This document shows, piece after piece, positions 16,201 to 24,264 of a stretch of DNA of 44,093 nucleotides. How positions within the stretch are numbered: position 1 is the stretch's first letter; each line of letters begins with the position of its first letter. Position numbers and translations under genes: made by a program. Location of the stretch: positions 191,994 to 236,086 of the forward strand of contig AQSI01000002.1 in NCBI GenBank assembly GCA_000402655.1, in the 5' to 3' direction. The notes under the pieces were generated by a model that saw nothing but the letters and a program-made list of their open reading frames with translations, made no database searches and was not told the DNA's origin. The DNA is from Fidelibacterota bacterium SCGC AAA298-D23. GTDB taxonomy: Bacteria > Fidelibacterota > Marinisomatia > Marinisomatales > Marinisomataceae.

Positions 16201-17460
16201 ATGATCTTTTACAACACTTTCAAGAATTTCATAAACAAATGATTCTTTATTTTCAATCATAAGTTTTGCACTTCTTGGAGTTGCAGCTAAATCTCTTCTA
16301 ATTAATTCTCTAATTAAATGAGGTTTAAATAATTCTAATGCCATATTCTTTGGAATACCGCATTCAGTCATTCTTAATTCCGGACCAACAACAATAACTG
16401 ACCTTCCAGAATAATCTACTCTTTTTCCAAGAAGATTTTGTCTAAATCTACCCTGCTTACCTCTAAGCATGTCAGAAATTGATTTCAATGGTCTTTTTGA
16501 ACCGCTCCTAATTGCGGTTTTACGTTTTGTATTATCAAAAAGCGCATCAACAGATTCTTGTAGCATTCTTTTTTCATTTCTTAAAATTACTTCAGGTGCC
16601 TGAATATCCATTAATTGCTTTAGTCTATTATTTCTAATAATAATTCTTCTGTACAAGTCATTAAGATCACTTGCAGCAAATCTTCCACCCTCTAATGGAA
16701 CTAAGGGTCTTAACTCAGGTGGCATCACAGGTAAAATAGAAACGATCATCCATTCAGGCTTATTGTTCCTATCTTGAGCAAAATCTTTTACAACTTTAAG
16801 TCTTTTGAGAGCGTCTTCTCTTTTTTGCTTTGATTTTGTAGTTGAGCTTATTGTTTCTAGCTCCTGTTTAAGCTCTAATAAGTCCATTTCAGCAAGAGCA
16901 TCCTTTATAGCTTCTCCGCCCATTGAAGCCTGGAAATATGATTCTTCTTCTCTTTCTTCTTGTGAAGCAGCATCATATCCAAATTCTTGATCTAATTCAA
17001 GGAAAGCTTCCTCATCAATTAATTCAAATCTTTTATAACCACTTTTACCAGGATTAATAACAAGGTAATTTTCATAATAGATTACACTTTCTAATTGTTT
17101 TGCACTTTTACCTAAAATATAACTTAGTTTGCTTGGAATTGATTTTAAAAACCAGATATGCACTACTGGAACAGCTAAAGTAATATGACCCATACGGTTT
17201 CTTCTAACTTTTTTAGTTGTTACTTCAACTCCACACCTATCACAGATGATACCTCTATAACGAATACCCTTATATTTACCACAGTGACATTCAAAATCTT
17301 TAACAGGGCCAAAGATTTTTTCACAAAATAAACCATCTTTTTCAGGTTTGTAAGATCTGTAGTTAATTGTTTCAGGTTTCAATACCTCACCAAAAGATCC
17401 TTCAAGAATCTTTTCAGGAGAAGCTAATTTTATTGAAATACTATTTTTTGCTTTATACAT
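13273..17460 (-). CDS. rpoC: DNA-directed RNA polymerase subunit beta'
   Basis: The 1395-residue subunit is full length. The N-terminal zinc ribbon is C58, C60, C73, C76. Clamp and lid segments include GRFRQNLLGKRVDYSGRSVI. The active-site magnesium loop NADFDGDQMAVHVPLS is near residue 460. The second zinc site is in CESRRGVCAKCYGWDL, and the trigger loop region has AAQSIGEPGTQLTLRTFHIGG. The C-terminal segment includes LVDEIQEVYRLQGVGINDKH. It follows rpoB by 12 bases. A 123-base gap with a promoter separates it from rpsL, and no clear hairpin terminator is seen after it. Confidence 0.98.
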   Translation of the reverse strand: MYKAKNSISIKLASPEKILEGSFGEVLKPETINYRSYKPEKDGLFCEKIFGPVKDFECHCGKYKGIRYRGIICDRCGVEVTTKKVRRNRMGHITLAVPVVHIWFLKSIPSKLSYILGKSAKQLESVIYYENYLVINPGKSGYKRFELIDEEAFLELDQEFGYDAASQEEREEESYFQASMGGEAIKDALAEMDLLELKQELETISSTTKSKQKREDALKRLKVVKDFAQDRNNKPEWMIVSILPVMPPELRPLVPLEGGRFAASDLNDLYRRIIIRNNRLKQLMDIQAPEVILRNEKRMLQESVDALFDNTKRKTAIRSGSKRPLKSISDMLRGKQGRFRQNLLGKRVDYSGRSVIVVGPELRMTECGIPKNMALELFKPHLIRELIRRDLAATPRSAKLMIENKESFVYEILESVVKDHPVLLNRAPTLHRLGIIAFQPILIDGKAIRVHPLVCSAFNADFDGDQMAVHVPLSIPSQLEARVLMMASQNVLHPASGKPITLPSQDMILGCYYLTRDKKGEIGEGMSFGSIDEVKIAHDNGKVAMHAIINVRHNGVWHKNTTAGRAIFNSIIPDELGYYDEIVSKKKLSFIIGESFVKAGNQRTVQLLDDLKDIGFKTATMSGVSISISDVIIPDAKHDIIDRAEQEVDKIQQRFDRHVLTEGERYNKVIDVWTKATSDVADVMMDGLRSDDQGFNALYISSDSGARGSGDQIKQLAGMRGLMAKPRKSMIGGGEIIESPIQSNFKEGLSVMEYFISTHGARKGLADTALKTADAGYLTRRLVDVAQDVTIYEDDCKTINGITVSDLKEGEEIVESLGERILGRTSSEKIIIDGEVVVKPGDIFDEKLADIIVENNFNSVKIRSILTCESRRGVCAKCYGWDLTRRKLVTKGTAVGIIAAQSIGEPGTQLTLRTFHIGGTATRIAEESDKKSRFNGTAMFSSDYEPAETLDEDGFNVVRCLSRSSKLSIIDSKDNVLDELNVPYGANVNVNEGDKVKKGMTLFSWDPYTDLILARQSGVIKMKDFIEGDTYQEEAVDGGKKQKVVTESKDRRLSPQIEIYSKKGDILSGGTILPVKATLVVNDGQDVTKGQTLVKIQKDVGKSRDITGGLPRVAELFEARKPANPAVVTEINGTVEFGEIKRGVRKLSVVPANGKPITYKIPYGKHVVVHEGDFITAGTPLCEGAISPSDILTILGPNAVREYLVDEIQEVYRLQGVGINDKHIEVIVNQMMKKVVINDPGDSKYLPGERLDKQDLFADNDSMKGMVVIDESGDSNLDVGTMISQNEVKEMNKDLKSQDKNVIKFHKAKQATFEPILMGITQSSLNTNSFISAASFQETTRVLTDAATASKTDNLLGLKENVALGRLIPAGTGFPELDKVRLTKDEEPDIAEEQS

Positions 17461-17472
17461 CTATAATTTCCT

Positions 17473-20400
17473 TTAATCTAAAGTTATATCAAGACCTAGA
17501 CCTTGAATTTCCTTCATGAATACGTTAAATGCCTCTGGGGTAGTAGGATCTGGTAAATCTTCACCTTTTACTAATGCGCTATACACCTTTGATCTACCTT
17601 CAATATCATCAGATTTAATAGTTAAAATCTCTCTTAATATGTGAGCAGCGCCATAAGCTTGAAGTGCCCAAACCTCCATCTCACCAAACCTTTGTCCTCC
17701 GAACTGAGCTTTACCACCTAGAGGTTGCTGAGTAACAAGAGAATAAGGACCAGTAGAGCGAGCATGCATTTTATCATCAACCATATGATACAATTTCATC
17801 ATATACTGATATCCAACTAATACTGGATTATCAATTTTCTCACCTGTTAAGCCGTCGTACAAAGTAACCTTACCCGAATTAGGTAAACCAGCCTCTTTCA
17901 TTTTAGTGGCTACTTCTTCTGGAGTTGCTCCATTGAAAACTGGAGTTGCATATTTTTCCCCGAGAATTTTTCCAGCCCAGCCAAGCATGGTTTCATACAA
18001 TTGCCCTAAATTCATTCTTGAAGGAACACCCATTGGATTTAAACAAATATCAACTGGTGTACCATCTTCTAAATATGGCATATTTTCCTCTGGAACTATT
18101 GTCGCAATAACACCTTTATTACCATGTCTACCAGCCATTTTATCACCAATAGAAATTTTTCTTTTATTAGCAACATATACTTTCGCAAGCTTTAAAATTC
18201 CAGGTTGTAACTGATCACCTTCTTTTAACTTGAAAATGTCAGTTTCGAGCTTATCTTCTAATTCATTTAAATGTTTATGAAATGAATCAAAAATTAATTT
18301 AATTTTATCCCAAGACTTAGGACCTGAAATCCAAGGCTCTTCAAGAGAAAATTGTTCAAAATTAAAACTGCTGATTTTTTTCAAGGTTAATTTTGTACCT
18401 TTTTTAACAAGCACTTTATCGTTTTTATCTTTTATACCTAAAGAAGATTTATCTTTAAGAATCCCACTTAACAATTTATCTCTCGATGCTCTTAATTCTC
18501 TTTCATTGTTTCTTTTATCTTTTTGAAGTTCTTTGATAGCTTTATTTACTTCAGCCCTAGATTGCTTAGATGTTTTTTCATATAAATCAGTTTTGATAAC
18601 CACACCTTTTACACCAGGTTCGGCTTTTTTAGAAGCATCTTTTACATCTCCTGCTTTTTCACCAAAAATTGCACGTAAAAGTTTTTCTTCTGGAGATGGA
18701 TCAGTTTCTCCTTTAGGAGTTACTTTACCAATAAGAATATCATCTTCGTTTACAATTGCACCTACACGAATAAGTCCATTTTCGTCTAATTGAGCAGTTG
18801 CTTCTTCGCTAACATTAGGAATTTCAGGTGTTAACTCTTCTTCTCCTCTTTTCGTATCTCTTACTTCTAGTTCAATTTCATTGACATGAATTGAAGTGAA
18901 AACATCCTCTCTTACAAGCCTTTCATTTATAACAATAGCATCTTCAAAGTTATAACCATTCCAAGGCATGAATGCGATCATAACGTTTTTACCCAAGGCA
19001 AGTTCACCGCCTTGAGTTGAGGCTCCATCTGCAATTACATCATCTTTCTTTACATTATCACCAACTTTAACGAGCACCTTTTGATTGTAGCATGTATTTT
19101 GGTTTGATCTGGAATATTTAATTAGATCTACAGTGCATAAATCTTCGTCAGCCTTTAATAGAGATCCATCCTTATAATTACTATCTTTAATTACTACTTT
19201 GTTTGCATCAACATAAACAACTTTTCCACTTACAGGAGATAGCAAGACAGATTTTGAATCTCTGGCAACAACTTTTTCCATACCTGTACCAACAATTGGT
19301 GAATCAGTTTTTAATAGCGGAACAGATTGACGCTGCATGTTTGAACCCATAAGAGCTCTATTAGCATCATCATGCTCAACAAAAGGAATCAATGCGGCAG
19401 CTACACTAAGAATTTGATTTGGTACAATATCTGAGTATTGAACATTATCAGCATCAACAATCGGAAAATCACCTTTAGAACGAACTCTAACTTTGGACTC
19501 AGAGATTATATTATTTTTGTCAGCATTCAATCCCGATTGTGCAATATTTGCTCTATCCTCATCATCTGCAGATAAATACTCAATTGAATTTGTAATTTTT
19601 TTACTTTCTATTTTTCTGTATGGAGCTTCTATAAAACCATGTCTATTGATTTTTGCCATTAATGCAAGGGATGAAATCAAACCAATATTTGGTCCTTCAG
19701 GAGTTTCGATAGGACATAACCTACCATAATGAGTATAATGAACATCTCTTACCTCAAAGCCAGCCCTTTCTCTTGAAAGTCCGCCTGGACCTAATGAAGA
19801 AATTCTTCTTTTATGAGTTATTTCTGCCAATGGGTTAGTTTGGTCACCAAATTGAGATAATTGACTAGTTCCAAAGAATGTATTGATAACTGTAGTTACT
19901 AATCTGGAATTTATTAAATCTTGAGGAGTTATTGTTTCTGATTCTCTTAGATTCATTCTTTCATATACAGTTCTAACCATTCTTGCTAAAGCAGAATTGA
20001 ATTGAACTTTTAATTGTTCTCCAACAGTTCTTACTCTTCTATTTCCAAGATGATCAATGTCATCTGGAGCTCTAAGACCTTTTCTCATTTGTATTAAATA
20101 TTTCAAAGTAATTAAAAAATCATCGTGGGTTAAAACAGAATCATTACCAGAATTATCTAAATTAAATTGTTTATCTAACCTATATCTACCAACCTGACCT
20201 AAATCATATTTTTTTGGAAAGAAAAACATTCGATTGATAAATTTTTCAGCAGATTCAGGGCTAGGAGCTTCACTACCTCTTAGCAACATATAAACCTTCA
20301 TTAATGCCTCTTCAGTAGATTTAGTTGGATCTTTTTGAAGAGTGTTGTGAATCATCATACTATCAATATTATTTCTCACATCAACTAATTTTATGGATTT

Positions 20401-21228
20401 TGTTTTATTCTTTTTTAAAGTACTAATTATTGATTCATTGAGTTCTTTGCCACTTTCAACAAAAAGCTCCCCTGTTTCATGATCTATAATATCTTCGACA
20501 ACAACATAATGACTTAGTTTTTCTAAATCTATTTTTGAGGGATCAAGGTCAAGAATTAATTCAAAAGCATTATAAATATCCTCATCAGAACTGAATCCTA
20601 AAGACCTTAAAAGCATGGTTGCAGGAAATTTTCTCTTTCTATCGATGATAGTAAATAAAATATCGTTTATATCCGTTGTAAAATCTATCCACGAACCTCT
20701 TATTGGAATAATACGAGCATTAAAAAGCTTAGCACCATTGGGATGAAACTTTTGGTCGAAAAATGCACCTGGAGATCTTTGAAGTTGCGTGACAACAGTT
20801 CTTTCGGCACCATTAATAATAAAAGTACCTTTGTCCGTCATGTATGGTATGTTACCAAAATAGACGTCTTGAGGAATTTGTTGAGCAAACTTCTTTTTAT
20901 CTTTTTCATCTGTAATTTTTAGGTTTAATTGAACAGTCAAAGGTACACTGTAAGTAATACCCCTATCAGAGCACTCTCTAGGTGAGTATCGAGCCTTACC
21001 TATTGTATAACTTTTGTATTCAAGAATATAGTTTTCATGATTATCCTGTAAAGGAAAAATTGAAGCAAAGGCCTCGTGCAATCCAAACATTTCTCTTTTA
21101 TCAGGATTGGTACTTTCCTGTAAAAAATCATGAAATGAACCTACTTGCAAATCAAGAAGATCTGGCAGTTTATTGGTAGTTGTTATTTTCTCAAAATTAT
21201 GTCTATTGTTTAACTTATCTACTCTCAA
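17473..21228 (-). CDS. rpoB: DNA-directed RNA polymerase subunit beta, TTG start
   Basis: This 1251-residue subunit is complete. The rifampicin pocket reads GTSQLSQFGDQTNPLAEITH then KRRISSLGPGGLSRERAGFE; the Asp, His and Ser equivalent to E. coli 516, 526 and 531 are wild-type. Further on are RDVHYTHYGRLCPIETPEGP, the GYNFEDAIVINERLV segment, GDKMAGRHGNKGV and the C-terminal GGQRFGEMEVWALQAYGAAH. The start is TTG at 21228: an in-frame stop lies three codons upstream, no ATG is available before conserved sequence, and GGAGG stands 9 bases before it. The wording resembles FCB-group RpoB. Confidence 0.97.
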   Translation of the reverse strand: MRVDKLNNRHNFEKITTTNKLPDLLDLQVGSFHDFLQESTNPDKREMFGLHEAFASIFPLQDNHENYILEYKSYTIGKARYSPRECSDRGITYSVPLTVQLNLKITDEKDKKKFAQQIPQDVYFGNIPYMTDKGTFIINGAERTVVTQLQRSPGAFFDQKFHPNGAKLFNARIIPIRGSWIDFTTDINDILFTIIDRKRKFPATMLLRSLGFSSDEDIYNAFELILDLDPSKIDLEKLSHYVVVEDIIDHETGELFVESGKELNESIISTLKKNKTKSIKLVDVRNNIDSMMIHNTLQKDPTKSTEEALMKVYMLLRGSEAPSPESAEKFINRMFFFPKKYDLGQVGRYRLDKQFNLDNSGNDSVLTHDDFLITLKYLIQMRKGLRAPDDIDHLGNRRVRTVGEQLKVQFNSALARMVRTVYERMNLRESETITPQDLINSRLVTTVINTFFGTSQLSQFGDQTNPLAEITHKRRISSLGPGGLSRERAGFEVRDVHYTHYGRLCPIETPEGPNIGLISSLALMAKINRHGFIEAPYRKIESKKITNSIEYLSADDEDRANIAQSGLNADKNNIISESKVRVRSKGDFPIVDADNVQYSDIVPNQILSVAAALIPFVEHDDANRALMGSNMQRQSVPLLKTDSPIVGTGMEKVVARDSKSVLLSPVSGKVVYVDANKVVIKDSNYKDGSLLKADEDLCTVDLIKYSRSNQNTCYNQKVLVKVGDNVKKDDVIADGASTQGGELALGKNVMIAFMPWNGYNFEDAIVINERLVREDVFTSIHVNEIELEVRDTKRGEEELTPEIPNVSEEATAQLDENGLIRVGAIVNEDDILIGKVTPKGETDPSPEEKLLRAIFGEKAGDVKDASKKAEPGVKGVVIKTDLYEKTSKQSRAEVNKAIKELQKDKRNNERELRASRDKLLSGILKDKSSLGIKDKNDKVLVKKGTKLTLKKISSFNFEQFSLEEPWISGPKSWDKIKLIFDSFHKHLNELEDKLETDIFKLKEGDQLQPGILKLAKVYVANKRKISIGDKMAGRHGNKGVIATIVPEENMPYLEDGTPVDICLNPMGVPSRMNLGQLYETMLGWAGKILGEKYATPVFNGATPEEVATKMKEAGLPNSGKVTLYDGLTGEKIDNPVLVGYQYMMKLYHMVDDKMHARSTGPYSLVTQQPLGGKAQFGGQRFGEMEVWALQAYGAAHILREILTIKSDDIEGRSKVYSALVKGEDLPDPTTPEAFNVFMKEIQGLGLDITLD

Positions 21229-21242
21229 GATAGATTACCTCC
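21226..21242 (-). promoter_or_regulatory. Shine-Dalgarno that fixes the rpoB TTG start
   Basis: GGAGG (21238-21242 on the minus strand) is followed after 9 bases by TTG at 21228-21226. The in-frame TAA at 21235-21237 rules out any longer start. The match to the anti-SD is one of the best in the window, which may compensate for the weak start codon. Confidence 0.8.
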
Positions 21243-21280
21243 AAAAAATTGGTTAATTAATATATACTTTTTTAGTACAA

Positions 21281-21661
21281 TTACTTTAATTCTACTGTAG
21301 CTCCGGCTTCCTCAAGTTGAGACTTGATAGTTTCAGCCTCATCCTTTGCGACGCCTTCTTTAACAGCCTTTGGAGCAGAATCAACCAATTCTTTAGCTTC
21401 TTTTAATCCAAGACCAGAAAGTTCTCTAACAACTTTAATTACAGAGATTTTTGATTGTCCAGCAGCTGCCAGAACAACATCAAAACTACTTTTTTCGCCA
21501 CCTTCAGCAGCTGCTTCAGCGGCTCCTCCAGCAGCAGCGGCTGCAACAGGTACAGCGGCAGTAACACCAAATTTATCTTCAATATCTTTAACAAGTTCAG
21601 ATATTTCAATCATATTTGCTTCTTCAAGATATTTTAGTACATCTTCTCTTTTAACGCTCAT
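21281..21661 (-). CDS. rplL: 50S ribosomal protein L7/L12
   Basis: The 126-residue stalk protein has an N-terminal dimerisation domain (REDVLKYLEEANMIEISELV). An Ala/Gly-rich flexible hinge at about residues 37-55 follows. The C-terminal factor-binding domain has KISVIKVVRELSGLGLKEAK and LEEAGATVELK. It recruits EF-G and EF-Tu to the ribosome. It lies 5 bases after rplJ; the 52-base gap before rpoB holds the rpoB ribosome-binding site and no convincing terminator. Confidence 0.98.
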   Translation of the reverse strand: MSVKREDVLKYLEEANMIEISELVKDIEDKFGVTAAVPVAAAAAGGAAEAAAEGGEKSSFDVVLAAAGQSKISVIKVVRELSGLGLKEAKELVDSAPKAVKEGVAKDEAETIKSQLEEAGATVELK

Positions 21662-21666
21662 TTTAA

Positions 21667-22182
21667 CTACCCTTTCTTTGAGTTTAATTGTTCAAGTGCT
21701 CCTAATAAGCCAGATACAGGACTACCTAATGTGCTGCTTAATTTTGACATTGGAGAGTTTAACATTCCAACAAGTTTAGACAATAATTGTTCTTTGGAAG
21801 GAAGATTTGCAATTTTTTCAAACTCTTCTCCTTGAAACACCTGACCATCTAATATCATGCCTTTAACAGCAGGCTTATCAAAATCTTTTAAAAAATCTTT
21901 TATTACTTTTGCAGGATCTGTTGGATCATTATAACTTAATGCCATAGCAGTTGGACCATTCAAAAATTCATCTAATCCTTCCATACCAACATCTTTAGCT
22001 GCAAGTTTTATTAATGTATTCTTAGCAATGGTAAATTCTACGTCTTTTAATACAAATTCTTTCCTTAGCTTTGTAATGCTTACTACGTCTAATCCAAGAT
22101 AATCTGTAAAATAGATAGCATTGGCTTTATCTAATTTTTCTGTCAAATTTTTAACTGTTTCTAAATTTTTATTACTTGGCAT
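21667..22182 (-). CDS. rplJ: 50S ribosomal protein L10
   Basis: The 171-residue protein has the rRNA-binding N-terminal domain with NAIYFTDYLGLDVVSITKLR and KNTLIKLAAKDVGMEGLDEF and the GPTAMALSYNDPTDPAKVIK segment. A C-terminal helix (KLSSTLGSPVSGLLGALEQL) would bind L7/L12 dimers. The E. coli-type L10 leader is impossible because only 2 bases separate it from rplA. Confidence 0.96.
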   Translation of the reverse strand: MPSNKNLETVKNLTEKLDKANAIYFTDYLGLDVVSITKLRKEFVLKDVEFTIAKNTLIKLAAKDVGMEGLDEFLNGPTAMALSYNDPTDPAKVIKDFLKDFDKPAVKGMILDGQVFQGEEFEKIANLPSKEQLLSKLVGMLNSPMSKLSSTLGSPVSGLLGALEQLNSKKG

Positions 22183-22184
22183 AA

Positions 22185-22865
22185 TTATTCAGTTCCTATC
22201 TTGATTCCTGGACCTAAAGTTGATGATACACTAATCGACTTTAAATATTTGCCTTTAAAAGAATTTGGCTTAGCTGATAAAACAGCACTCTGAAAAACGC
22301 TAAAATTTTCCTTCAGTTGTTCTTCAGTGAATGACGTTTTACCAATCGAAGATTGTAAAATTCCATTTTTTTCAACTCTAGCATCAAGTTTACCAGCTTT
22401 CAATTCTTTAATAGCTTTTGAGACATCATTTGTTACAGTACCAGATTTAGGATTTGGCATCAAACCTTTTGGTCCAAGTACCTTACCTAGCTTACCAAGT
22501 TCAACCATAAGATCAGGAGTGACTACAATTTTATCAACATCAGTCCAGCCAGCTTTAATTTTATCTAAAAATTCATCTTTTCCTACGAAATCAGCTCCAG
22601 CTTCTTTTGCTTCTGCCTCTTTATCTGCGTTTACTATTGCTAATACTGATACCTCTTTACCAATTCCATGAGGAAGATTAATACTCAATCTAATATTTTC
22701 TTCAGCATGTCTTGGATCTACTCCTAAATTGAAGGCAACATCAACTGACTCATTAAATGACTCTCTTTTAAAATTCATCAACAAACTAAAAGCTTCCTCA
22801 ATTTTGTAAAACTTAGAGGAATCTAATTTTTCGTTTACTGATTTTGAAAATTTTGTTACCTTCAT
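22185..22865 (-). CDS. rplA: 50S ribosomal protein L1
   Basis: The 226-residue protein of the mobile E-site stalk has ESVDVAFNLGVDPRHAEENI, the LGKVLGPKGLMPNPKSGTVT signature and VEKNGILQSSIGKTSFTEEQ. L1 normally represses its own operon through a stem before rplK; there are just 2 bases between nusG and rplK here. The start overlaps the rplK stop by 4 bases (ATGA). Confidence 0.98.
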   Translation of the reverse strand: MKVTKFSKSVNEKLDSSKFYKIEEAFSLLMNFKRESFNESVDVAFNLGVDPRHAEENIRLSINLPHGIGKEVSVLAIVNADKEAEAKEAGADFVGKDEFLDKIKAGWTDVDKIVVTPDLMVELGKLGKVLGPKGLMPNPKSGTVTNDVSKAIKELKAGKLDARVEKNGILQSSIGKTSFTEEQLKENFSVFQSAVLSAKPNSFKGKYLKSISVSSTLGPGIKIGTE

Positions 22866-23290
22866 TTTTCAACCTCAATTCCCATACTTACAGCAGTTCC
22901 AGCAATCATTTCTGCAGCTTGATCTAAGGTATGAGCATTTAAATCTTTCATTTTAATTTCAGCAATTTTTTTACATTGATCCATGTTAATAGATCCAACT
23001 TTATCCTTATTTGGCTCTTGTGAACCTTTTTTCATTTTTAATTCTTTCATAATCAATGTTGATGCAGGTGGAGATTTGGTTTCAAATGTAAAAGATCTAT
23101 CTTTATAAACAGTAATAATCACAGGAGTTAACATTCCCTGTAATTCTTTAGTAGCATCATTGAACGCATTACAAAAATCCATAATATTTACACCATGTTG
23201 ACCAAGTGCAGGACCAACAGGAGGAGCAGGGTTAGCCTGTCCAGCTGCAATTTGTAATTTAATTAAACCAGTTTTTTCTTTTTCAGCCAT
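22862..23290 (-). CDS. rplK: 50S ribosomal protein L11
   Basis: The 142-residue protein has the Pro-rich N-terminal domain (AGQANPAPPVGPALGQHGVN) and the C-terminal rRNA-binding domain with KSPPASTLIMKELKMKKGSQ and the end segment AEMIAGTAVSMGIEVEK. It forms the GTPase-associated centre and is needed for RelA activation in stringent control. It follows nusG by 2 bases. Confidence 0.98.
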   Translation of the reverse strand: MAEKEKTGLIKLQIAAGQANPAPPVGPALGQHGVNIMDFCNAFNDATKELQGMLTPVIITVYKDRSFTFETKSPPASTLIMKELKMKKGSQEPNKDKVGSINMDQCKKIAEIKMKDLNAHTLDQAAEMIAGTAVSMGIEVEK

Positions 23291-23292
23291 TT

Positions 23293-23826
23293 TTAACTTT
23301 CACTTAAAATTTGATTAACACTCAACTCTATAGGAGTAGGTCTTCCAAAAATATTAACATTAACTTTGATTCTATTTCTATCATTAACTTCTTGAACAAG
23401 ACCATTAAATTCTTTAAATGGTCCATCAATTACCTTTACAGAATCTCCAACTTTAAATGGAATTTCATCAATTTCTTCAGATGAAAACTCGTCACTATCA
23501 GCAGAAACAAGATATCGTGACATTTCTGCTTCTGTAACAGGTTGTGGACTTCCTTTTGGTCCAACAAAACTCATAACTCCATCGACGTTTTCAATAAAAA
23601 ATTTTATTTCATTACTCATAGCCATTTTGACCAAAATGTATCCCGGCAATAAACTTTTTTCCTTTACAGTCTTTTTACCATTTTTAATATCAACTATATT
23701 TTCAGTTGGAATTAAAATTTCTTCAACATTAGTTTTTAAATCTTTTTCAAAATCTAGTTCTCTGAAAATAGTGTCTTTGACCTTATTTTCTTTACCTGAC
23801 ATAACTCTTAAACTATACCAATTCAT
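23293..23826 (-). CDS. nusG: Transcription termination/antitermination protein NusG
   Basis: From the ATG at 23826 (MNWYSLRVMSGKENKVKDT) the product has 177 residues, the family length. The NGN domain includes KSLLPGYILVKMAMSNEIKF and the NVDGVMSFVGPKGSPQPV segment. The C-terminal KOW domain includes FKVGDSVKVIDGPFKEFNGL. NusG binds RNA polymerase and links to S10 and Rho. The longer open frame up to 23859 lies in secE and was not used. The ATG overlaps the secE stop (ATGA). Confidence 0.97.
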   Translation of the reverse strand: MNWYSLRVMSGKENKVKDTIFRELDFEKDLKTNVEEILIPTENIVDIKNGKKTVKEKSLLPGYILVKMAMSNEIKFFIENVDGVMSFVGPKGSPQPVTEAEMSRYLVSADSDEFSSEEIDEIPFKVGDSVKVIDGPFKEFNGLVQEVNDRNRIKVNVNIFGRPTPIELSVNQILSES

Positions 23827-24005
23827 ATTAACACTCTCATAAATCTTTGAATAACCCAATCAATTCCAAACAAAAAAAGAACAAATAAAAGAAAAAAGAT
23901 TATTATTAAATACGTTGATCCTCTTAACTCATTATAGGAAGGCCAAGAAACCTTGTTCATTTCCAAGTAAACCTGATTTAAAAAATCTTTTATTCTTTTA
24001 AACAT
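23823..24005 (-). CDS. secE: Preprotein translocase subunit SecE
   Basis: This 60-residue protein has an amphipathic start (MFKRIKDFLNQVYLEMNKVS), the WPSYNEL motif that defines SecE, and a single membrane helix (about residues 31-52) before a short basic end. It clamps SecY in the translocon. It stands between tRNA-Trp and nusG, the usual arrangement. Confidence 0.95.
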   Translation of the reverse strand: MFKRIKDFLNQVYLEMNKVSWPSYNELRGSTYLIIIFFLLFVLFLFGIDWVIQRFMRVLI

Positions 24006-24021
24006 TCTCTATCCTTTATCG

Positions 24022-24094
24022 CAGGTGAGGCAGGAATTGAACCCGCAACCCCCGGTTTTGGAGACCGATGCTCTACCAATTGAGCTACTCACCT
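24022..24094 (-). tRNA. tRNA-Trp (CCA anticodon)
   Basis: The minus strand folds as a complete 73-base cloverleaf. The acceptor stem AGGTGAG pairs with CTCACCT, the D-arm is AGCTCAATTGGTAGAGC, the anticodon arm CGGTCTCCAAAACCG has anticodon CCA, and the T-arm has GGGTTCAATTCC. The discriminator is G. The 3' CCA is not encoded. It lies 5 bases after rpmG and 16 bases before secE, so RNase P and 3' processing would cut the tuf-secE transcript here. Confidence 0.97.
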
Positions 24095-24099
24095 ATATG

Positions 24100-24264
24100 C
24101 TATTTAATTTCTTTAAAAAGAACATGCTTGCGAGCTACAGGGTCAAACTTTCTATATTCAAGTTTGTCGGGATGCTTACTCTTGTTTTTTGTAACAGTAT
24201 AGCGATACCCTGTCCCTGCAGTACTCTCAAGTCTAACAATTGCTCTTTTGCTATTACCAGCCAT
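24100..24264 (-). CDS. rpmG: 50S ribosomal protein L33, zinc-independent form
   Basis: The 54-residue protein reads MAGNSKRAIVRLESTAGTGY, then a segment ending DPVARKHVLFKEIK. The GTGYRYTVTKNK and LEYRKFDPVARKHV blocks are the L33 signature. No Cys is present, so it is the zinc-free form. The ATG shares one base with the tuf stop (TAATG), and the tuf-rpmG-trnW-secE order is found in many phyla. Confidence 0.95.
   Translation of the reverse strand: MAGNSKRAIVRLESTAGTGYRYTVTKNKSKHPDKLEYRKFDPVARKHVLFKEIK

Noticed and set aside
17906..18214. Plus-strand open frames opposite rpoB, rpoC and other genes
   Set aside because: All lie fully within conserved genes on the other strand and have no ribosome-binding sites or recognisable motifs.
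21229..21280. Possible terminator or attenuator between rplL and rpoB
   Set aside because: Only a weak GTACT/AGTAT pairing without a following U-run is seen; rpoB also lacks its own clear promoter here.
21324..21779. Long plus-strand open frame opposite rplL and rplJ
   Set aside because: It is the complement of well-identified genes, has a Ser/Ala-rich composition from antisense codons and has no family resemblance.
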